From assembly GCA_028282595.1 (NCBI GenBank), contig JANQHQ010000039.1:1-64000 (forward strand): 64,000 bases of DNA, given 5' to 3'. The notes below the pieces were generated by a model that was given only the letters and a program-made list of their open reading frames with translations, was not told the DNA's origin and did not search any database. This DNA is from Chlorobium sp. (GTDB lineage Bacteria; Bacteroidota; Chlorobiia; Chlorobiales; Chlorobiaceae). A program made the position numbers and the translations under genes. Each line of letters begins with the position of its first letter. Position 1 is the stretch's first letter. This document shows, piece by piece, positions 50,687 to 58,747 of this stretch.

Positions 50687-50747
50687 TGGCCAGCGCTTAG
50701 TTTCAGCGGCGCATACAAGCACGTCCGACTGGAAGCGGTTGTTAGAT
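50687..50747 (-). other. Integron attC-like recombination site
   Basis: Read on the minus strand from 50747: ATCTAAC, then 46 bases, then a degraded GCTGGCC. The outer length of 60 bp and the phrase ATCTAACAACCGCTTCCAGTCGG with CGCCGCTGAAACTAAGCG match the layout of aadA-type attC sites base for base in length. Internal strands CGCTT/AAGCG and CAG.CGG.CG/CGCCGCTG pair, leaving single extrahelical bases, a hallmark of attC. The left core fits RYYYAAC; the right core deviates from GTTRRRY. It lies directly downstream of the nucleotidyltransferase gene. Confidence 0.55.
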
Positions 50748-50768
50748 TTCTGTATTCACATACGTGTA

Positions 50769-51434
50769 TCACGCTAAATCACTCAAGTTGAGCGAGATTT
50801 GACGAATGGCGTGCTCCCATGATTTATAGCAACGAATTGAAGACTTCTCAGGGTTTGGAGCCCCCGGCGTAAGCTTGAGTTTCTCGGTCAATAGCCACAT
50901 CCCATGACTGATGTTTTGTACAATCGGATAGTTGTCCCGATTCGGAATCATCTTTTGATCAATGAAACCACGGGACAAAATGCCAGCACCTCTGGCAGCA
51001 TTATCCCTCCAGTACTCACGCTCTAGCGGATTTGGGTGGACCAGCTCACTTTCAAAATCATATACCCATTGATTGTATTCGTTTCGCAATTGGTGAAAAA
51101 GCTTTTCAGAAACAATGAAGAAATCAAGGTCTGAAGCGGCTGAGAAACGTTTCCCTTGCTTGCCCGGTGCGAGCGAAATCCCTATTCTCGCACTGCCAGT
51201 CATAGAAATTTCCTTTGGTTCTACGTCTAGCCTGATCGCAAGCCAACCACGGAGAACCTCGAACACAGCGGGGCAATCGGAGAAAGCATACGGAATTCCT
51301 TCCGAGAGCCAAAGGCGCGCCAAAGCAACGCGGGATGCGTTCCCACCGCCACTAGCGGCAGCCAAGATCGCCTTTGCCTCTGGATATGCGCCATTTAGAC
51401 GGCGGAGTGGGTCAGGAATTCGAAAAGGTTCCAC
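50769..51434 (-). CDS. Nucleotidyltransferase-fold protein
   Basis: A 221-residue protein. The polymerase-beta-type nucleotidyltransferase motif is visible as MTGSARIGISLAP (Gly80-Ser81) followed about 20 residues later by SAASDLDFFIV (Asp102 and Asp104), which would bind two metal ions. The rest is helical and unrecognised. It could modify tRNA, proteins or small molecules, or make a signalling nucleotide; the sequence does not say. It overlaps the upstream transglycosylase gene by 23 bases, so the two are expressed together. The attC-like site follows 21 bases after its stop. Confidence 0.7.
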   Translation of the reverse strand: MEPFRIPDPLRRLNGAYPEAKAILAAASGGGNASRVALARLWLSEGIPYAFSDCPAVFEVLRGWLAIRLDVEPKEISMTGSARIGISLAPGKQGKRFSAASDLDFFIVSEKLFHQLRNEYNQWVYDFESELVHPNPLEREYWRDNAARGAGILSRGFIDQKMIPNRDNYPIVQNISHGMWLLTEKLKLTPGAPNPEKSSIRCYKSWEHAIRQISLNLSDLA

Positions 51435-52029
51435 GATTTAGTACGCAAGAATTTATTAGTCCAATATTCCGGGTTTCTTCGAGAAAAACTAAGTGTCGCG
51501 CTCTTCTGTGAATTCGCTCGATTTGGCCCGAGTTTCTATTCTTTGGTTGAGGGTATTTCAGGCAAGCAACAAGCAAAGCGCAATCGAGATCTGAGGCTGT
51601 ATCGGGACAGATCTCCAATTGCGAACATGCTTGTTCAAATCCGTGCATGTTCCAACCGTAGTACGCGAGCCAAAGATATACGCGAGCGATATCAGCTCGA
51701 TCAAATGCATTTGTGAGCTGTATCGCCAATAAGATTTCAGTTAACTTTCGCCATACTGTACGCTGATATCTACCGGTGATCGTTCGAACGAGCTGCATGG
51801 CGATAGTCGATCCGCCTTGTGGCTCGCCACAAACGATTGTTTTCCACAAGCTCCTGCATAATGCAATTGGGTCCGCCCCAATGTGAGCCGCAATTCTTCG
51901 ATCTTCACCCAATATCAATAACCTGCACATTTTCCGGTTCGGCTTTGGTCCGTTTTCCGAATTTAGCGCATCTAGAGACGCGTTGAATACGGCGAATACC
52001 TCGTCCCAAATTTGTGCACATGGTCTCAT
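51412..52029 (-). CDS. Stand-alone GT51 peptidoglycan transglycosylase domain
   Basis: A 205-residue protein, counting from the ATG at 52029, containing the GT51 motifs in order: LILGEDRRIAAHIGADP (catalytic Glu42), GEPQGGSTIAMQLVR, RTVWRKLTEILLAIQL and VYLWLAYYGWNMHGFEQA. These match class A penicillin-binding proteins and MtgA, which polymerise lipid II into glycan strands. No transmembrane anchor or signal peptide precedes the domain; an upstream TTG start at 52170 would add a stretch with one weak hydrophobic run (FFTILGRVLLLINN). The expected product is a soluble or peripheral protein, which is unusual. Operon with the nucleotidyltransferase. Confidence 0.7.
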   Translation of the reverse strand: MRPCAQIWDEVFAVFNASLDALNSENGPKPNRKMCRLLILGEDRRIAAHIGADPIALCRSLWKTIVCGEPQGGSTIAMQLVRTITGRYQRTVWRKLTEILLAIQLTNAFDRADIARVYLWLAYYGWNMHGFEQACSQLEICPDTASDLDCALLVACLKYPQPKNRNSGQIERIHRRARHLVFLEETRNIGLINSCVLNRGTFSNS

Positions 52030-52275
52030 TGAGCAAATATCAGTAGGCGATCTAACATTATTTATTAGCAGCAGGACTCTTCCGAGAATTGTAAAAAAAT
52101 TACCACAATCTTGCTTTGCGTTCAAACAAACACCTGAATTCATCAGCCGTAAAAACATATTTAGTGTCAACTAGCACATCTATACTGCTGACGAACAGCC
52201 ATGAGAGCTGGCAGGTTACAGGCAAGAGGAGCTGTAGCATTATAGGCGTATCTATTTCAGACGTATAGGGAATAC
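52030..52275. other. Region upstream of the GT51 gene
   Basis: No further gene. 52085-52160 resembles 48570-48640 (boundary repeat 2), with TTCAAACAAACACCTG and CAGCCGTAAAAACATATTT. It probably holds the promoter of the transglycosylase operon on the minus strand; no clear -35/-10 pair was found. Confidence 0.5.
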
Positions 52276-52308
52276 GAAAAAAGCCCTGCTCATCGATGTG
52301 CAGGGCTC
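52276..52308 (-). terminator. Rho-independent terminator of nrdJ
   Basis: On the minus strand AGCCCTGC pairs with GCAGGGCT around a 10-base loop, followed by a T-run (GGGCTTTTTTCG). It lies about 190 bases after the nrdJ stop. The half containing CAGGGCTCTTCACG is copied at 48661-48680. Confidence 0.85.
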
Positions 52309-52498
52309 TTCACGTTGTTCAACTGCTGAATCTCGGCAAGTTTTTCTGGGCAAGCAAACCGGATTTCCGACGTCGCGAGTCCCGATTGTATCGGGATGCA
52401 AGGCGGACGGAGCGCAGGAACCGGAGTCCCGACAGGTCGGGATGAGGTGAGCACCGCCCAACGCGGCAATCGAACCGCGCAGCAGGTGGAAAACGGTT
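52309..52498. repeat. Boundary repeat 2b and MITE-family core
   Basis: Begins with CTTCACGTTGTTCAACTGCTGAATCTCGGC, matching 48674-48705. At 52385-52445 there is AGTCCCGATTGTATCGGGAT and GGAGTCCCGACAGGTCGGGAT, the interior palindromes of the MITE-like family without its terminal repeats. No gene. Confidence 0.65.
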
Positions 52499-55400
52499 TT
52501 ATGAGCAGCCGGTGGTCATGCCGCAATCCTCGCACACCTTGCAGGTTCCGTTCTGCTTGACCCGCATGGAACCGCAGTTCTCGCACTGCTCTCCGGAAAA
52601 GCCCTGGACCTTCGCCTGGATCACCTGGGCGTCGACGCTGTCCGAACGCTCCCGTCCCGACTGGGCAGCAACTTTCTTTACCGGCTCCTCGACGGCGGAA
52701 ACTCCCGCGTCGGCCCCGGCGGCGGCGTCCTCCTTGCCGTTCGCTCCGTTGGCCGCGTTGCCGCCCGGAGATATTTCATCGACCGCCTTGACATGCACGA
52801 AATCCTTCCTGCCGAGGTAGTCGTAACCGATGGAACGGAACACGTAATCGAGAATCGAGGTGGCGTTCTTGATGACGTTGTGCCCCTGAACCATGCCGGC
52901 GGGTTCGAACCGCGTGAAGGTGAAACTGTCGACCAGATCATCCAGCGGCATGCCGTACTGCAGCGCCTTGGAGGCGAGCACCGCGAAACAGTTGAGCAGC
53001 CCCTTGAACGAAGCCCCCTCCTTGTACATGTCGATGAAGACCTCGCCGAGCGCACCGTCCTCGTACTCGCCGGTTCTCAGGAAGACCTTGTGGCCGCCGA
53101 CATAGGCCTCGCGGATGTAGCCTTTCCTGCGCTTCGGCAGCGTGCGGCGTTCGGAACGGTGGTAGACCCGTTCGACAATCCGCTCCTGCACCTCCCTGGG
53201 ACCCTTGGTTTCGTCGAGATCGTCCTCGGTGCCGAGCATGATGACCTCGTCGAGGTCGTCGTAACTGCTGATGTTGAGCGGCTGGGAAAGCTTCGAACCG
53301 TCACGGTAGATGGTGATGGCCTTGATCATGTGCTGCCACCCCGAGAAGTACACTTCGGCGATCTCCTCGGTCGTGGCGGTCGCGGGCATGTTGACCGTTT
53401 TGGAAATAGCCCCCGAGATGAACGGCTGGACAGCCGACATCATGCGCACATGCGCCATGTGGTTGATGTAGCGTCGGCCCTTGGCGCCGCACTTCCCCGC
53501 GCAGTCGAAGACCGGAAGGTGTTCCAGCTTCAGATGCGGGGCGCCCTCTATGGTCATGGTGCCGCAGACGTAGTCGTTGGCGGCGTCGAAGTCCTCCTTC
53601 GTCGCGCCCAGGGCTTCGAGCATGTTGAAGTTGGGATCGTTGAGCTGTGCCTCGGTGAAACCGAGCCCCTCGCAGAACTCTTCACCGAGAATCCACTTGT
53701 TGAACGCGAAGCGGATATCGAAGACGTTCTCGAGCTGGGCTTCGACCGCGGCGATCTTGTCGTCGGTGAATCCCTTGTTCTTCAGCCACTGGCGGTTGAT
53801 CGACGGGCAACCGGAGAGGGTTCCGTGCCCCTTGCAGTACTTCTCGATATCGTCGATCTGTTTCGGCTCGTAACCGAGGCGTTCAAGCGCCTTGTGGACG
53901 GATTGATTGACGATCTTGAAGTAACCGCCCCCGGCGAGTTTCTTGAACTTGACGATCGCGAATTCCGGTTCTACACCGGTCGTGTCGCAGTCCATGACAA
54001 GACCGATCGTGCCCGTCGGGGCGATGACGCTGACCTGGGCGTTCCGGTAGCCGTGCTTTTCGCCCATCTCCAGCGCCTTGTCCCAGACCTTGCCCGCCGC
54101 CTCGAAGAGGTAGGAGGGACAGTATTCCGAATCGATGCCTCTCGGCTTGACCATGAGACCCTCGTATTCGTCTTCCGAGAGGTTGTGCGCGGCTCTGCGG
54201 TGGTTGCGCATGACCCGCAGCATGTCGGCCGCATTCTCGCCGTAGCGCGCGAACGAACCGATGTCCCTGGCCAGTTCGGCCGAGGTCTTGTAGGCCTCGC
54301 CGGTGATCAACGCCGAAATCGCTCCGGAAATCGCGAGGGCTTTCGGCGAATCGTAGGGGATGCCCATGACCATCAGAATGGTCCCGAGATTGGCGAAGCC
54401 GAGACCCAGGGTCCTGAATTCGTAACTCTGGCGGGCGATGTCGTTCGACGGGAAGTGGGCCATCAGCACCGAGATCTCCAGAACGACCGTCCAGAGCCGT
54501 GAGGCGTGCAGAAGCTCGTCGACCTTGATCGCGCCCGCCTTTTCGTCGAGAAAATGCCCGAGGTTGAGGCTTGCGAGATTGCACGCGGTGTCGTCGAGGA
54601 ACATGTACTCCGAACAGGGGTTGCTCGCATTGATGCGCCCGCTTGCCGGACAGGTGTGCCACTCGTTGATCGTCGTGTCGAACTGCAGGCCCGGATCGGC
54701 GCATTTCCACGCGCTCATGACGATTTTCTGCCAGAGGTCGCGGGCTTTCACCGATTTGGCGTGCTTGCCGGTCGTCCGCTCCTTCAGCTCCCACAGCTCG
54801 TCGTTTTCGACGGCTTTCATAAACGTGTTGGTCACCCTGACGGTGTTGTTCGAATTCTGTCCACTGACGGTCTGGTACGCTTCGGATTCGTAATGAGTGT
54901 CGTATTCGTCGAAGTCCAGCGTGGTATAGCCCTGATCGACCAGCGAGAGCACCCTCAGGATATAGCTCATGGGAACGCCCCGGCCGAGCGCGTTCTGGAT
55001 CAGGGTGTTGAGTTTCGGATTTTTCTTCCGGTCGCTGCCGTTCTGCACCGCTTCCTCGACGACGGCCTTGAGAAATCTCGAACAGATTTTCGAACCGGAA
55101 ACCATGGACGCCACCTTGTCCTCTTCCCGGGCTTTCCACTCGATGAATTTTTCGACATCGGGATGGTCGATATCGACGATCACCATTTTCGCCGCCCTGC
55201 GCGTCGTGCCCCCGGACTTGATCGCCCCCGCCGCGGAATCGAAAATCTTGAGGAAGCTCATCAGGCCGGAGGAACTGCCGCCGCCGCTGAGCTTCTCGCC
55301 GCCCGAACGCAGATTGGAAAAGTTCGTGCCCGAGCCGCTGCCGAACTTGAACACCCTCGCTTCACGGATGGCGAGATCGAAAATCCCCCCCTCGTTGACC

Positions 55401-55975
55401 AGATCGTCCTGGACGGACTGAATGAAACAGGCGTGCGCCTGTGGCCTCGAATAGGCGTCTTCCGACTGCCTGGTTTCACCGGATTCCTGATCGACGTAAA
55501 AGTGACCCTGGGCGGGTCCGTCGATACCGTATGCGAAGTGAAGGCCTGTATTGAACCACTGGGGCGAATTCGGAGCGCCCATCTGGCCGAGCAGCATATA
55601 GGCGACCTCGTCGTAGAACGCCTGGGCGTCCTCGGCCGTATCGAAATAGTCGTGTTTCTCCCCCCACTCCTTCCAGCAACCGACCAGACGGTGAACGACC
55701 TGCCTGACCGAATGCTCGCTGCCGGTTACCGGGCGCCCCTTTTCGTCGAGAACGGGTTTATTCTGCTCGTCCGTCTGCGGAACACCGGTCTTCCGGAAAT
55801 ATTTCTGCGCCAGAATATCCGCCGCGACCTGCGACCACTGCTTGGGAACCTCGACGTCGTTCATTTCGAAAACTTTCGAACCGTCCGGATTGCGAAGCAC
55901 CGACGAGCGCGTCGTGTATTCGAACATGTCGTAGACATTGCGGCCTTTTCTGGTAAAGCGGCGGGAAATTTTCAT
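52499..55975 (-). CDS. nrdJ: Adenosylcobalamin-dependent ribonucleotide reductase (class II)
   Basis: A 1158-residue B12-dependent reductase that makes deoxyribonucleotides without oxygen, fitting an anaerobe. The thiyl-radical and redox cysteine region reads ASNPCSEYMFLDDTACNLASLN at about 450-470, with IAPTGTIGLVMDCDTTG further on. The C terminus carries a zinc-ribbon-like CENCGSMRVKQNGTCKVCEDC and the shuttle-like end TTGCS. It starts at MKISRRFTRKGRNVYDMFEY. Upstream is a TATAAT at 56028-56033 on the minus strand. It needs thioredoxin and cobalamin. No cobalamin riboswitch was recognised in the 292-bp upstream interval. Confidence 0.95.
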   Translation of the reverse strand: MKISRRFTRKGRNVYDMFEYTTRSSVLRNPDGSKVFEMNDVEVPKQWSQVAADILAQKYFRKTGVPQTDEQNKPVLDEKGRPVTGSEHSVRQVVHRLVGCWKEWGEKHDYFDTAEDAQAFYDEVAYMLLGQMGAPNSPQWFNTGLHFAYGIDGPAQGHFYVDQESGETRQSEDAYSRPQAHACFIQSVQDDLVNEGGIFDLAIREARVFKFGSGSGTNFSNLRSGGEKLSGGGSSSGLMSFLKIFDSAAGAIKSGGTTRRAAKMVIVDIDHPDVEKFIEWKAREEDKVASMVSGSKICSRFLKAVVEEAVQNGSDRKKNPKLNTLIQNALGRGVPMSYILRVLSLVDQGYTTLDFDEYDTHYESEAYQTVSGQNSNNTVRVTNTFMKAVENDELWELKERTTGKHAKSVKARDLWQKIVMSAWKCADPGLQFDTTINEWHTCPASGRINASNPCSEYMFLDDTACNLASLNLGHFLDEKAGAIKVDELLHASRLWTVVLEISVLMAHFPSNDIARQSYEFRTLGLGFANLGTILMVMGIPYDSPKALAISGAISALITGEAYKTSAELARDIGSFARYGENAADMLRVMRNHRRAAHNLSEDEYEGLMVKPRGIDSEYCPSYLFEAAGKVWDKALEMGEKHGYRNAQVSVIAPTGTIGLVMDCDTTGVEPEFAIVKFKKLAGGGYFKIVNQSVHKALERLGYEPKQIDDIEKYCKGHGTLSGCPSINRQWLKNKGFTDDKIAAVEAQLENVFDIRFAFNKWILGEEFCEGLGFTEAQLNDPNFNMLEALGATKEDFDAANDYVCGTMTIEGAPHLKLEHLPVFDCAGKCGAKGRRYINHMAHVRMMSAVQPFISGAISKTVNMPATATTEEIAEVYFSGWQHMIKAITIYRDGSKLSQPLNISSYDDLDEVIMLGTEDDLDETKGPREVQERIVERVYHRSERRTLPKRRKGYIREAYVGGHKVFLRTGEYEDGALGEVFIDMYKEGASFKGLLNCFAVLASKALQYGMPLDDLVDSFTFTRFEPAGMVQGHNVIKNATSILDYVFRSIGYDYLGRKDFVHVKAVDEISPGGNAANGANGKEDAAAGADAGVSAVEEPVKKVAAQSGRERSDSVDAQVIQAKVQGFSGEQCENCGSMRVKQNGTCKVCEDCGMTTGCS

Positions 55976-56027
55976 AGCGGTATGTCCTCGGGAATGCGAT
56001 GCTCGAAAAGGAGCTATCCTGTTTTAT

Positions 56028-56033
56028 ATTATA
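56028..56033 (-). promoter_or_regulatory. Candidate -10 box of nrdJ
   Basis: A perfect TATAAT on the minus strand, about 53 bases upstream of the nrdJ ATG. At 17 bases upstream of it lies GTAATG, a weak -35. Confidence 0.4.
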
Positions 56034-56213
56034 ATCTTAACCATATCGGCCATTACCGGGAGATGATAACGGGGGCATGTAGAAATTTAATATACATCCG
56101 AACTGCAGTAATAAAAAGCATGGGGAAAGGACAAAATCGGAACGGCGCGCCGCAGCCCTGAAAACAGAGGGGTCCGGAGGAAATATTTTTTTTCGTGCGG
56201 ACGCCGCCAATGA

Positions 56214-56244
56214 AAAAAGCCCCCCTGCAAGCAGGAGGGCTTTT
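56214..56244 (-). terminator. Rho-independent terminator of icd
   Basis: On the minus strand GAAAAGCCCTCCTGC pairs with GCAGGGGGGCTTTTTTC around a two-base turn, 24 bases after the icd stop. Stem with one mismatch and a T-run of six. Confidence 0.88.
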
Positions 56245-56267
56245 CACGACCATGCAGCATGCCGCGT

Positions 56268-58487
56268 TCAGCAGAGGCCGTCGACGATCGCGTTGAGCGT
56301 GGCGCTCGGACGCATCGCTTCCGACGACATGTCGTCGTCGGGCATGAAGTAACCGCCGATATCGACGGCGTTGCCCTGCGCGGCGTTAAGCTCGTCGATG
56401 ATTTTCGACTCGTTGGCCGACATCGCCTCGGCCACTCCGGTGAACCTGGCCTTGAGCTCCGGATCCTTGTCCTGTGCGGCGAGAGCCTGGGCCCAGTAAA
56501 AGGCGAAGTAGAAATGGCTGCCGCGGTTGTCCAGCTCGTTGACCTTCCGCGAAGGCGATTTTCTGTTCTCGAGATACTGACCGACCGCCTGATCGACCGT
56601 TTCGGACAGAACCCGGGCCTTGTCGTTGCCGAATACCGACGAAAGGTGCTCGAGAGAGACGCCCAGAGCAAGCATCTCGCCGAGGGAGTCCCACCTGAGA
56701 TGACCCTCCTTGAGGAACTGCTGGACATGCTTCGGAGCGGAACCTCCCGCGCCGGTTTCGAACAGGCCTCCGCCGTTCATCAGCGGCACGATGGAGAGCA
56801 TCTTCGCGCTCGTGCCGAGCTCGAGAATCGGGAACAGATCGGTCAGGTAGTCCCTGAGAACGTTGCCGGTCGCCGAAATGGTATCCTTGCCCTGACGGAT
56901 GCGTTCGAGAGAGAAGCGCATCGCCTCGACCGGCGACATGATAAGGAGTTCGAGCCCCTGGGTATCGTGGTCCCCGAGATAGGCGTTGACTTTCTCGATA
57001 AGCTCAATGTGGTGCGACCGCTCCTTGTCGAGCCAGAATACCGCCGGTGCTCCGGTCGCCCTGGCGCGATTGACGGCGAGCTTCACCCAGTCGCGGATGG
57101 AAGCGTCCTTTACCTGGCACATCCTGAAGATGTCGTCCGGTTCGACACTCTGTTCGAGCATGGCGTTGCCCGCGCTGTCGACGACACGGATGGTGCCGTT
57201 GCCGGGAGCCTCGAAGGTTTTGTCGTGGGAACCGTACTCTTCGGCTTTCTGCGCCATCAGGCCGACATTCGACACGCTGCCCATGGTGGAGACGTCGTAT
57301 GCGCCGTTTTTCTGGCAGTCCTCGACCATTTCCTGGTACATGGTGGCGTAACAGCGGTCGGGGATCATCGCCTTGGTCTCGTGCAGCTCTCCATCGGGCC
57401 CCCACATCTTGCCGCCGTCTCGGATGACGACCGGCATCGACGCGTCGATGATGATGTCGTTGGGCACGTGCAGGTTGGTGATACCCTTGTCCGAATCGAC
57501 CATGGCCAGGGCGGGACGGTTGCCGTAAACCGCCTGGATATCGGCCTCGATCTCGGTCCTCTTCCCTTCGGGCAACGACTGGATCTTGGCGTAGACGTCG
57601 CCGAGACCGTTGTTGACGTTGACGCCGAGTTCCCGGAACGTCTCGCCGTGCTTGTCGAACACATCCTTGTAGAACACCGAGACGGCGTGACCGAACATGA
57701 TCGGATCGGACACTTTCATCATGGTCGCTTTCAGGTGCAGCGAAAGCAGCAGCCCCTTCTCCTTCGCATCGCCGATCTGGGCCGCGAAGAATTCGCGGAG
57801 TCGGCGGACGTTCATGACCGACGTATCGACAACCTCGCCTTCGAGCAGCGGAAGGTTCTCCTTCAGTACGGTGACCGAACCGTTTCCGTCGACGTACTCG
57901 ATGCGCACGGTGTCGTCACCCTTCATGGTCACGGATTTTTCGCTTTCGTAGAAATCGCCGCCGTCCATGTGCGCGACGTGCGCTTTCGAGCCGGCATCCC
58001 ACGCCCTGAGGCGATGCGGGTTGTTCTGGGCGTAACTCTTGACCGAGGCCGCCGCCCTTCTGTCCGAGTTTCCTTCACGAAGCACGGGGTTGACTGCACT
58101 GCCGAGAACCTTCGCGTAGCGGGCCCGGATCGCTTTCTCTTCGTCGTTTTTCGGCTCTTCGGGATAGTCCGGGACATCGTATCCCTTTGCCTGCAGTTCC
58201 TTGATCGCCGCCTGAAGCTGGGGGATCGAGGCGCTTATGTTCGGCAGCTTGATGATGTTGGCGTCCCTGGTCTTCGCCAGTTCGCCCAGTTCGGACAGGT
58301 AGTCGGGAATGCGCTGCTCCTCCGTCAGGTTGTCCGGAAAGTTAGCGATGATCCTTCCGGCGAGAGAGATATCGCGGGTTTCGACCTCGACACCGGTGCC
58401 GCTGGTGAATGCCTGGATGACAGGCAGAAGCGAGTAGGTCGCCAGAGCCGGCGCCTCGTCGATTTTGGTATAAATGATTTTCGCCAT
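56268..58487 (-). CDS. icd: Isocitrate dehydrogenase (NADP), monomeric
   Basis: A 739-residue single-chain isocitrate dehydrogenase, unrelated in size to the 400-residue homodimer. The opening KIIYTKIDEAPALATYSLLP, MKVSDPIMFGHAVSVFYKDVF, and MDSDKGITNLHVPNDIIIDASMP-like segments identify the family. In green sulfur bacteria it carboxylates 2-oxoglutarate as a CO2-fixing step of the reductive TCA cycle. The protein ends in AIVDGLC. It is monocistronic, with a terminator downstream and a strong palindrome upstream. Confidence 0.96.
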   Translation of the reverse strand: MAKIIYTKIDEAPALATYSLLPVIQAFTSGTGVEVETRDISLAGRIIANFPDNLTEEQRIPDYLSELGELAKTRDANIIKLPNISASIPQLQAAIKELQAKGYDVPDYPEEPKNDEEKAIRARYAKVLGSAVNPVLREGNSDRRAAASVKSYAQNNPHRLRAWDAGSKAHVAHMDGGDFYESEKSVTMKGDDTVRIEYVDGNGSVTVLKENLPLLEGEVVDTSVMNVRRLREFFAAQIGDAKEKGLLLSLHLKATMMKVSDPIMFGHAVSVFYKDVFDKHGETFRELGVNVNNGLGDVYAKIQSLPEGKRTEIEADIQAVYGNRPALAMVDSDKGITNLHVPNDIIIDASMPVVIRDGGKMWGPDGELHETKAMIPDRCYATMYQEMVEDCQKNGAYDVSTMGSVSNVGLMAQKAEEYGSHDKTFEAPGNGTIRVVDSAGNAMLEQSVEPDDIFRMCQVKDASIRDWVKLAVNRARATGAPAVFWLDKERSHHIELIEKVNAYLGDHDTQGLELLIMSPVEAMRFSLERIRQGKDTISATGNVLRDYLTDLFPILELGTSAKMLSIVPLMNGGGLFETGAGGSAPKHVQQFLKEGHLRWDSLGEMLALGVSLEHLSSVFGNDKARVLSETVDQAVGQYLENRKSPSRKVNELDNRGSHFYFAFYWAQALAAQDKDPELKARFTGVAEAMSANESKIIDELNAAQGNAVDIGGYFMPDDDMSSEAMRPSATLNAIVDGLC

Positions 58488-58575
58488 GATTTTTGATGTT
58501 TTGGGCGGTTATCGTTATATGTTGCTTCTGTTTGTTTGTGTGTATATGTCCCCGATCGGGAAAAAACATCCGCAC

Positions 58576-58606
58576 CCGGCCGGTAACCCGACGGGTTACC
58601 GGCCGG
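58576..58606 (-). terminator. Perfect 14-bp palindrome, possible terminator of fabI
   Basis: CCGGCCGGTAACCC, GAC, GGGTTACCGGCCGG: a perfect stem-loop in the gap between icd and fabI. On the minus strand a T6 run follows 10 bases later (GGATGTTTTTTCCC). A second hairpin, CCGCCCG...CGGGCGG, lies at 58639-58659, with T7 beyond it on the minus strand. Either could end fabI transcription; a regulatory role upstream of icd is the alternative. Confidence 0.45.
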
Positions 58607-58747
58607 AAGGGCGTACTCTTAAAAAAACAGTTTCCGCTCCGCCCGAAACGATCGGGCGGTTTCGATACAAGTTCTGTCCATGCCGACGCTACCGGAGCGT
58701 CAGCAGCTTAAAAACCGGAGACGAAGTGTGATGGTGCTCCGGAGTAA

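Noticed and set aside
52793..54502. A long open frame (569 codons) on the plus strand inside nrdJ
   Set aside because: It is the antisense shadow of a strongly conserved gene in high-GC DNA; no family resemblance was seen. The same holds for the long frames opposite icd (56259-58496) and opposite deaD (38290-40647).
55976..56267. Cobalamin riboswitch upstream of nrdJ
   Set aside because: I looked for the B12-box and conserved core in both strands of the leader and did not find them.
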